Positions 5,557-9,850 of a stretch of DNA of 9,850 nucleotides are shown here, piece after piece (the first letter of the stretch is position 1; every line of letters starts with the position of its first letter). A model generated the notes under the pieces. It saw only the letters and a list, made by a program, of their open reading frames with translations, did no database searches and was not told the DNA's origin. Made by a program: the position numbers and the translations under genes. This DNA comes from an uncultured Streptomyces sp. (GTDB lineage Bacteria > Actinomycetota > Actinomycetes > Streptomycetales > Streptomycetaceae): the NCBI GenBank assembly GCA_946480485.1, contig CAMLJW010000174.1, positions 1 through 9,850 on the forward strand, written 5' to 3'.

Positions 5557-6249
5557 CTATGCCCCCGTACGGCACTCCGGGTGGCCCCAGCCGTCGTCGT
5601 TCTTGGCGATCGTCGTGCCCGCCCCGTACGGGCGGCCGCATCGGCAGCGGCCGGGGAACTTGGCCTTGAGCGTGCGGGTGGACGAGCCGGAGGCACGCGT
5701 GCGCGGTGATCCCGCCCTGCTGCCCGCTGAGGCCCTCTTCACCGCTGGAGACTGCGGCGGCTCCGGTGACCCCTTCCCACTGCCGGCCGCCTCCTGGACG
5801 AACGCCGCCTGACTCGCGGCCCGGTCGGCGAAGTCGTTGAGCGGGTCGCCACCGACCTGGTGCGCGGGCACGTACCGGAACTCCACCGAGCGGCCCTGCA
5901 GCAACTCGTCGATCCGTACGACGAGTTCCTGGTTGGCCACCGGCTTGCCGGCCGCCGTCTTCCAGCCCTTGCGCTTCCACCCGGGCAGCCAGCTCGTGAC
6001 GGCCTTCATCGCGTACTGCGAGTCCATCCGGATCTCCAGCGGCACGTCAGACGCCACGGCCGTCAGCAGCCGCTCCAGGGCGGTGAGTTCGGCGACGTTG
6101 TTGGTCGCCGTCCCCAACGGCCCCGCCTCCCACTCAACAGGAGTACCGGTCCCGTCGGCGATGACCCAGGCCCAGCCGGCGGGCCCGGGATTTCCCTTCG
6201 ACGCCCCGTCACACGCGGCGATTACGCGTTCAGCCATGCGTACGATCAT
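5557..6249 (-). CDS. RNase HI-family protein with Cys/His-rich C-terminal module
   Basis: This 230-residue protein should cut the RNA strand of RNA-DNA hybrids using two metal ions. Residues 8-148 are an RNase HI domain. The expected acidic set is visible as Asp14 (AACDGASKGNPGP), Glu54 (NNVAEL), Asp76 (MDSQYAMK) and Asp142 (FADRAA). His130 is at the position of the conserved catalytic-loop histidine (VPAHQVGG), so activity is expected. A Ser/Pro/Arg-rich linker (about 155-193) leads to residues 196-226, KFPGRCRCGRPYGAGTTIAK, then Trp221, His223 and Cys226. Cys202, Cys204, His223 and Cys226 could bind one zinc. I chose the ATG at 6249 because GGAGG lies five bases upstream; the ATG at 6237 (MAERV) would be 17 bases away. 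The antitoxin-like gene follows 116 bases downstream on the same strand. Confidence 0.9.
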   Translation of the reverse strand: MIVRMAERVIAACDGASKGNPGPAGWAWVIADGTGTPVEWEAGPLGTATNNVAELTALERLLTAVASDVPLEIRMDSQYAMKAVTSWLPGWKRKGWKTAAGKPVANQELVVRIDELLQGRSVEFRYVPAHQVGGDPLNDFADRAASQAAFVQEAAGSGKGSPEPPQSPAVKRASAGSRAGSPRTRASGSSTRTLKAKFPGRCRCGRPYGAGTTIAKNDDGWGHPECRTGA

Positions 6250-6254
6250 GCCAG

Positions 6255-6259
6255 CCTCC
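6255..6259 (-). promoter_or_regulatory. Ribosome binding site of the RNase H gene
   Basis: GGAGG on the minus strand (plus CCTCC) ends five bases before the ATG at 6249. It decides between that start and the internal ATG at 6237. Confidence 0.6.
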
Positions 6260-6315
6260 GCCGCCTGGAGGCCCATCGGCCGGTACGTCGTACGTCGGGA
6301 GACCCGCCGGCCTGA

Positions 6316-6540
6316 CGCGGCAGGTGTCCGCTGCTGCTCTGCCGGCCGGTCCTGCTCACCCGCCCCGCGCACATACAGCTCCAGCAGGAGATGCGGGTCG
6401 TCCGCACCGCGCTGCACAGCGCGCGGGCGGAGTCCCCCGCCCTCGGGATGCCGGAGTCCGTCATCGAGCACACGATCAAACTGTACGCCGCGGAGCTCAC
6501 ACCATTCCGGCTGGAGACGCCGGGCGGCCAGGTCCGACGC
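6316..6540 (+). pseudogene. Coding-like gene fragment, family unknown
   Basis: Between a TGA at 6313-6315 and about 6540 one plus-strand frame has a clear coding signature: from 6331 to 6537, 64 of 69 codons end in G or C. It reads LLLCRPVLLTRPAHIQLQQE, MRVVRTALHSARAESPALGM, then PESVIEHTIKLYAAELTPFR and LETPGG. The first ATG is at 6391, directly abutting CAGGAG, so there is no proper ribosome binding site spacing. There is also no stop until 6942, deep inside the DinB-family gene in another frame. The coding pattern fades near 6540. I therefore read it as an internal piece of a gene that lost both ends, or as a gene with a frameshift. I do not recognise the family. It occupies most of the gap between the divergent RNase H and DinB-family genes. 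Confidence 0.45.
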
Positions 6541-6604
6541 GCGCATACGGGGCCTCACGGGAACACTGGCAAGGACAGCTGCCCGTGTAGAGCGTGGAGG
6601 AACC

Positions 6605-7114
6605 ATGCACGCCAAGGACGTTCTCGTCGACGCGTACGGTCGCATTCAGGAGGAGGTCCACGCCGTCGTGGACGGACTCTCCGCCGACGACCTCAACGCC
6701 CGCCCCGACGACCGGGCCAACTCGATCAGCTGGCTCGTCTGGCATCTCACCCGCGTCCAGGACGACCATGTCGCCGACGCCTCCGGCCGCAAACAGGTCT
6801 GGGTGTCCCAGGACTGGGTGGACCGCTTCGACCTCGGCCTGTCCCGCAGGGACACCGGATACGGCCACACCCGACACAAGGTCGCCAAGGTCCGCGTGGA
6901 CTCGGGCGACCTGTTGCTGGGCTACTACGACGCCGTACATGAGCAGACGCTGTCCTGCCTGCGTGACGTGGACGACGACGAGTTGGACCGCATCGTCGAC
7001 GAGAACTGGTCCCCGCCCGTCAGCCTGGGCGTCCGCCTGGTCAGCGTCCTGGCCGACGACCTGCAACACGTCGGCCAGGCCGCTTACGTTCGAGGGATCC
7101 TGGGGAGCGGCTGA
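6605..7114 (+). CDS. DinB-like / DUF664 family protein (putative thiol-dependent transferase fold)
   Basis: This 169-residue protein has the four-helix DinB/DUF664 fold. Relatives in actinobacteria include mycothiol-dependent enzymes that bind one metal ion. Residues 36-56 carry the conserved segment DRANSISWLVWHLTRVQDDH, with His47 as the likely first metal ligand and a nearby His55. Residues 150-163 (ADDLQHVGQAAYVR) carry His155 and, in place of a frequent final His, Gln158. This replacement is common in the branch, but it makes metal binding uncertain. Length is normal. The ATG at 6605 follows GGAGG (6596-6600) by four bases. The stop codon lies in the first unit of an 8-bp tandem repeat, and a hairpin follows. 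Upstream is a decayed gene fragment. A role in thiol-linked detoxification fits actinomycetes that make mycothiol, but the substrate is unknown. Confidence 0.85.
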   Translation: MHAKDVLVDAYGRIQEEVHAVVDGLSADDLNARPDDRANSISWLVWHLTRVQDDHVADASGRKQVWVSQDWVDRFDLGLSRRDTGYGHTRHKVAKVRVDSGDLLLGYYDAVHEQTLSCLRDVDDDELDRIVDENWSPPVSLGVRLVSVLADDLQHVGQAAYVRGILGSG

Positions 7115-7145
7115 GCGGCTGAGCGGCTGAGCGGCTGAGCGGCTG
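7106..7145. repeat. Five tandem copies of AGCGGCTG at the stop codon
   Basis: The 8-base unit AGCGGCTG is repeated without error at 7106, 7114, 7122, 7130 and 7138, ending at 7145. The stop codon TGA (7112-7114) spans the first and second copies. Because the first copy supplies the stop, changes in copy number would not alter the protein. The last bases of the array overlap the 5' arm of the hairpin at 7142-7188. Confidence 0.95.
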
Positions 7146-7188
7146 TCGGGCCTACCGTCGACCGCCCGATCAGAGGTGGCCCGACAGC
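7142..7188 (+). terminator. Hairpin after the DinB-family gene
   Basis: GCTGTCGGGCC (7142-7152) pairs perfectly with GGCCCGACAGC (7178-7188), an 11-bp stem with a 25-base loop. It lies about 28 bases after the stop codon. The loop is long for a classical terminator, so the role is likely but not certain. Confidence 0.55.
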
Positions 7189-7538
7189 TGATGAATCGAA
7201 ACCGCGGCTGCGACGCACCTCTTCGGCCTGGCCACGGAGACGGTCGCCGGTGCATTCGCCCGCTCCGGGGAACTCGCGTGGTGTACGTGTCCGCCCGGAT
7301 GCCCTGAGGGCTCTGTCGTCCGTGCCACGCAACGGTGTCCCCGCCCGACGACCTGCTCGGGAGCGGAGCGCCCCTGAGGCGTGGTCGGCCCTGCGCGCAC
7401 TGGCCCACCCGGGCCGAGAGGTCCGGGCGGAGGCGGGCGTCAGGTCGGTGACGTTCCCGGGATGTGGGCGAGAACGCCGCATGGGCGGCGGCTCGCGGGG
7501 TACTCGGCGGTCGCCCGGTTTCCGGACCCGCAACAGCC
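7189..7538. other. Gene-free stretch upstream of the hydrolase
   Basis: No gene is supported here. Frames open on both strands give Arg/Pro-rich translations without domains. The hydrolase frame is open back to a GTG at 7381, but that extension has no coding signature and no family match. I see no clear promoter hexamers; control sequences for the hydrolase and phosphoribosyltransferase pair are expected in this stretch. Confidence 0.5.
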
Positions 7539-7548
7539 GGGAGGTTCC

Positions 7549-8199
7549 ATGCTGTCCACGCCCGTGACCGTACAGACCGGCGAAGCGGCGCTGGCCGGGG
7601 ATCTGACGGTGCCGGACCGGGCCACCGCGGTGGTCCTGTTCGCGCATGGCAGCGGCAGTTCCCGTCACAGTCCGCGCAATCAGGCCGTCGCCGCCACACT
7701 CCGTACCGCGGACCTCGGCACCCTGCTCATCGACCTGCTGACCCCGAGGGAGGAGACGGAGGACTTCGCCACCGGCCGGCATCGGTTCGACATCGACCTG
7801 CTCACCCTGCGGCTGACCGGCGCGGTGGACTGGCTGACCGCCCATACCGACGACCTGCCGATCGGCCTGTTCGGCGCCAGCACGGGAGCGGCCGCGGCAC
7901 TGGCGACCGCCGCCGAACGGCCCCAGTACGTGCGGGCGGTGGTCTGCCGCGGTGGCCGTCCCGACCTGGCCGGCGACGAGGTCCTCGCCCGTGTACGGGC
8001 GCCCGTGCTGCTGCTGGTGGGCGGACGTGACGAGGTCGTCCTGCAGCTGAACCGGGACGCGGCCACTCGGCTGCACGCCCCCCACGAACTGCGGGTCGTC
8101 CCGCGCGCGACCCATCTCTTCGAGGAGCCCGGCGCCCTGGACGAGGTCGCCGCGGCCGCCGCGCGGTGGTTCACCAGCAGCGTGCACGCACACCCGTAG
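7549..8199 (+). CDS. Alpha/beta hydrolase (dienelactone hydrolase-like)
   Basis: This 216-residue cytoplasmic protein has the alpha/beta hydrolase fold of the dienelactone hydrolase group. Strand and oxyanion region are seen at residues 27-38 (VVLFAHGSGSS). The nucleophile elbow is GASTG with Ser111, the acid is probably Asp161 in VGGRDEVV, and the base is His189 in ATHLFEEP. The triad is complete, so an esterase or related activity is expected, substrate unknown. Length matches single-domain members. I chose the ATG at 7549 because GGGAGG (7539-7544) lies four bases upstream; an in-frame GTG at 7381 lacks such a site. The phosphoribosyltransferase begins 64 bases after the stop, in the same direction and with no hairpin I can see between them, so the two are likely co-transcribed. 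Fused versions of these two domains occur in actinobacteria. Confidence 0.88.
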   Translation: MLSTPVTVQTGEAALAGDLTVPDRATAVVLFAHGSGSSRHSPRNQAVAATLRTADLGTLLIDLLTPREETEDFATGRHRFDIDLLTLRLTGAVDWLTAHTDDLPIGLFGASTGAAAALATAAERPQYVRAVVCRGGRPDLAGDEVLARVRAPVLLLVGGRDEVVLQLNRDAATRLHAPHELRVVPRATHLFEEPGALDEVAAAAARWFTSSVHAHP

Positions 8200-8246
8200 C
8201 CCGCAAGCCCGCAGCACGCCACCGCGGCATCCCGGCGCCTTGAGGC

Positions 8247-8254
8247 AAAAGGAG
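8247..8254 (+). promoter_or_regulatory. Ribosome binding site of the phosphoribosyltransferase
   Basis: AAAAGGAG ends nine bases before the ATG at 8264 and rules out the in-frame TTG at 8240, which lies upstream of it. Confidence 0.65.
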
Positions 8255-8263
8255 TTGGTCCTC

Positions 8264-8908
8264 ATGCGATTCCCTGACCGACGGCAGGCCGGCGCGGCCC
8301 TGGCCGAACGACTCCGCGCGCGGCAGGACGAGGGAAACCTGCCCGATCCGGTGGTGCTGGCCCTGCCACGCGGCGGTGTCGTGGTGGCCGACGAGGTCGC
8401 GCGTGCTCTCGACGCCCCGCTGGATGTGCTGGTCGCACGCAAGATCGGGGCTCCCTTCCAACCGGAGCTCGGCGTCGGCGCGATCGTCGGGGACGACCCT
8501 CCGCTCTTCGACGAGCGGGCGCTGGACCGCCTCGGCCTGAGCAAGGCCGCCCTCGAGCCCATCGTCGAGCTGGAGCGGGCGGAACTGCACCGGCGTGAAC
8601 AGCTCTACCGCAAGGGCCGGGCCGTCCCCGAACTGACCGGCCGCACGGCGATCGTGGTGGACGACGGCGTGGCCACCGGAGCCACGGCGATGGCCGCCCT
8701 GCGCTCCGTACGCCTGCGTGATCCCGGCCGCGTGATCCTCGCGGTTCCGGTGTGCTCTCCGGAGGCGGCCACGCTGGTGCGGGCGGAAGCGGACGACGTC
8801 GTCTGTCTGCACGAGCCCGCGGCGTTCATGGCGGTCGGGCTCTGGTACGTGGATTTCGACCAGGTGACGGACAGCGAGGTGCTCGACGTGCTGAGCAAGT
8901 CACCGTGA
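8264..8908 (+). CDS. Type I phosphoribosyltransferase-family protein
   Basis: This 214-residue protein has the type I phosphoribosyltransferase fold. Residues 30-38 (VVLALPRGG) form the first strand and loop. RKIGAP at 59-64 fits the pyrophosphate-loop region. The PRPP-binding signature is at 130-141 (IVVDDGVATGAT), with the paired acidic residues Asp133 and Asp134. The nucleobase specificity region is not recognisable as that of any known salvage enzyme, so the substrate is open and a role outside nucleotide salvage is possible. In mycobacteria related proteins belong to the hypoxia/dormancy regulon and are fused to a hydrolase or an esterase domain. Here the hydrolase is the separate preceding gene. 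The start is set by AAAAGGAG. The last 18 bases of the gene are nearly duplicated just after the stop. Confidence 0.9.
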   Translation: MRFPDRRQAGAALAERLRARQDEGNLPDPVVLALPRGGVVVADEVARALDAPLDVLVARKIGAPFQPELGVGAIVGDDPPLFDERALDRLGLSKAALEPIVELERAELHRREQLYRKGRAVPELTGRTAIVVDDGVATGATAMAALRSVRLRDPGRVILAVPVCSPEAATLVRAEADDVVCLHEPAAFMAVGLWYVDFDQVTDSEVLDVLSKSP

Positions 8909-8926
8909 GCTGAGCAATCACCGTGA
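8891..8926. repeat. Near-duplicate of the phosphoribosyltransferase 3' end
   Basis: CTGAGCAAGTCACCGTGA (8891-8908) contains the stop codon. After one base it is followed by CTGAGCAATCACCGTGA (8910-8926), the same sequence with one G missing. It looks like a small tandem duplication that later lost one base. The rest of 8927-8999 shows no gene and no convincing terminator. Confidence 0.85.
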
Positions 8927-8999
8927 AGATGGTCCTGCTCACCGGATGGAGCCAGGGCGGGGAGGAAGCGTGGGCCGGGAAGCGTGCGGGTCAGTTCAG

Positions 9000-9452
9000 T
9001 CAGCGTTGGTAGAGCCCGACGAGTGTGCCGCCGGCCAGCTGTTGCCGGTCGAGCACACCGTGTACGTCGTCGGCCGTGGCGTCGTCCGGGATGGAGACAG
9101 GGGCAGGGAGCGCGTACAGCCGGAAGAAATAACGGTGCGCGTCATCGCCGACCGGCGGCTGCGGCCCGCCCCACCCCCGCTGCCCGTAGCCGTTCAGGTG
9201 CGGATGGCTGCCTGACGGCTGCTCCTCGGTGTCCAGCCCTTCGCGGTGCGGATCGATACCCGTCACCAGCCAGTGGATGAAGGTCCCCGAAGGCGCGTCC
9301 GGATCTTCACACACAAGAGCCAGCTCCACGGCCTCGTCGGGCACTCCGGACCAGGTCAGAGGCGGAGAGTCGTTCTCTCCCTCCTTCGCGTAACGACGCG
9401 GAATCATCTCGTGATCACTGAATGCGGCGCTCTTGAGCTCGATACCAGCCAT
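9000..9452 (-). CDS. YbhB/YbcL-type PEBP family protein (Raf kinase inhibitor-like)
   Basis: This 150-residue protein belongs to the bacterial phosphatidylethanolamine-binding protein family. It opens with IELKSAAFSDHEMIPRRYA and a SPPLTWSGVP segment at 29-38. The first ligand-pocket motif is CEDPDAPSGTFIHWLV at 48-63, with Asp50, Asp52, His60 and Trp61. The second is G-Y-G-x-x-G-W-G-G-P-x-P-P at 88-100 followed by HRYFFRLYAL at 106-115. Length and motif spacing are typical, and there is no signal peptide, so it is cytoplasmic. The biological ligand of bacterial members is not settled. The frame is open upstream to 9695, but that part lacks family similarity, so I chose the ATG at 9452. No strong ribosome binding site is visible there, which leaves the exact start uncertain. 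It is convergent with the phosphoribosyltransferase gene and stands alone. Confidence 0.9.
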   Translation of the reverse strand: MAGIELKSAAFSDHEMIPRRYAKEGENDSPPLTWSGVPDEAVELALVCEDPDAPSGTFIHWLVTGIDPHREGLDTEEQPSGSHPHLNGYGQRGWGGPQPPVGDDAHRYFFRLYALPAPVSIPDDATADDVHGVLDRQQLAGGTLVGLYQR

Positions 9453-9817
9453 GCACGCCGAAGTACCCCGCCAGAGCGCGGGCACACGTGCCGCGTTCGC
9501 ATCGGCGTTGCCCGTGTGAAGCGCGTGACGAAGCTCCGAGGAGATCAGGTCGTAGGCGTACTGCTCCACAAGTGCGGGAGGTCCGGATTCGGCGGATCCG
9601 CGGCCCTGCCGCCGGTGCCGGGCGGGCCGGACGGCAGCAGGCTCGCAGCGCGGCGTGGCTCCCGTCGCGGCGAGCCGGGACGGGAGCCACGACACAGCCG
9701 ACTTCGATGACGTACGCCATGGTCAGGTCGGCTGTCCTGCTGCCCCTCGCCGTGTCGCGAGTACCCCCGGCCTCGACGGTGAACCACCCTGTCGCGACGC
9801 GTCGACGAGGGCAGCAG
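9453..9817. other. Stretch without a supported gene upstream of the PEBP gene
   Basis: No gene is supported. On the minus strand the PEBP frame stays open to 9695 and includes VEQYAYDLISSELRHALHTG just upstream of the chosen start. This looks protein-like, but its third-position bias is only moderate. A separate minus-strand frame starts MAYVIEVG at 9720 and loses any protein-like character after about 20 residues. The sequence around 9791-9806 contains overlapping short palindromes (GTCGCGAC, GACGCGTC, GTCGAC). Confidence 0.45.
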
Positions 9818-9850
9818 CGCGGCGCGGCGGGGCGCGGCGCGGCGGGGCGG
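9818..9850. repeat. 15-bp GC-only tandem repeat at the right edge
   Basis: The unit CGCGGCGCGGCGGGG occurs at 9818-9832 and again exactly at 9833-9847. It is followed by CGG, which departs from the unit at the third base. The array may continue past the window. It contains only G and C and no recognisable gene. Confidence 0.85.

Noticed and set aside
5837..7114. 425-codon plus-strand frame ending with the DinB-family protein
   Set aside because: The first part is antisense to the RNase H gene. The ribosome binding site at 6596-6600 and family length place the real start at 6605.
7084..8562. Long minus-strand frame opposite the hydrolase and phosphoribosyltransferase
   Set aside because: Long open antisense frames are expected in DNA this rich in GC. 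Its translation has no domain and the plus-strand genes carry clear catalytic motifs.
9000..9695. Longer PEBP-family protein starting at 9695
   Set aside because: The extra 81 residues have no similarity to the family and only moderate coding bias; the family is normally about 150 residues, matching the start at 9452.
9415..9720. Minus-strand frame starting MAYVIEVGCV, reminiscent of a ferredoxin N-terminus
   Set aside because: The cysteine pattern of ferredoxins does not follow in this or the neighbouring frames, and no ribosome binding site precedes the ATG. The likeness is limited to a few residues.

Overview
The window has very high GC content, with G or C at most third codon positions, GGAGG-type ribosome binding sites and gene families typical of actinomycetes. 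It most likely comes from a Streptomyces-like chromosome. I see no rRNA, tRNA, CRISPR array, phage gene or intact transposase. I found nine confident protein genes, one probable small gene, three gene remnants and several short repeats and hairpins. I did not find a convincing new multi-gene system. The region reads as ordinary accessory chromosome with signs of past deletion and rearrangement.

Left part (1-1811). The first 425 bases hold no gene I can support. A short unrecognised protein with a Pro/Gly/Ala/Ser-rich tail follows at 426-659. After it come a possible frameshifted gene start (728-823) and, on the minus strand, a truncated and frameshifted DUF6624-like remnant (827-1098). The remnant abuts the 3' end of a minus-strand, membrane-anchored peptidoglycan-binding protein (1101-1811).

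Middle-left (2023-3401). A TetR-family repressor on the minus strand is divergent from a plus-strand NADPH-dependent FMN/quinone reductase. The 115-base gap between them carries two near-identical palindromes 36 bp apart, bracketing the likely reductase promoter. This is a self-contained regulator/target pair, and a strong hairpin closes the reductase gene.

Middle (3402-6249). Four 10-bp tandem repeats precede a secreted S1-family (streptogrisin-like) serine protease with a predicted C-terminal membrane anchor. Convergent to it, on the minus strand, are a Rv0909/MT0933-type antitoxin-like protein without a visible toxin partner and an RNase HI-family protein with an added Cys/His-rich C-terminal module.

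Right part (6250-9850). A coding-like fragment of unknown identity (6316-6540) lies just before a DinB/DUF664 family protein whose stop codon sits in an 8-bp tandem repeat. Next come an alpha/beta hydrolase and a phosphoribosyltransferase in the same direction, probably an operon. These two domains also occur fused in other actinobacteria. Convergent to them is a minus-strand YbhB/PEBP-family protein. The last 400 bases hold no gene I can support and end in a 15-bp GC-rich tandem repeat.
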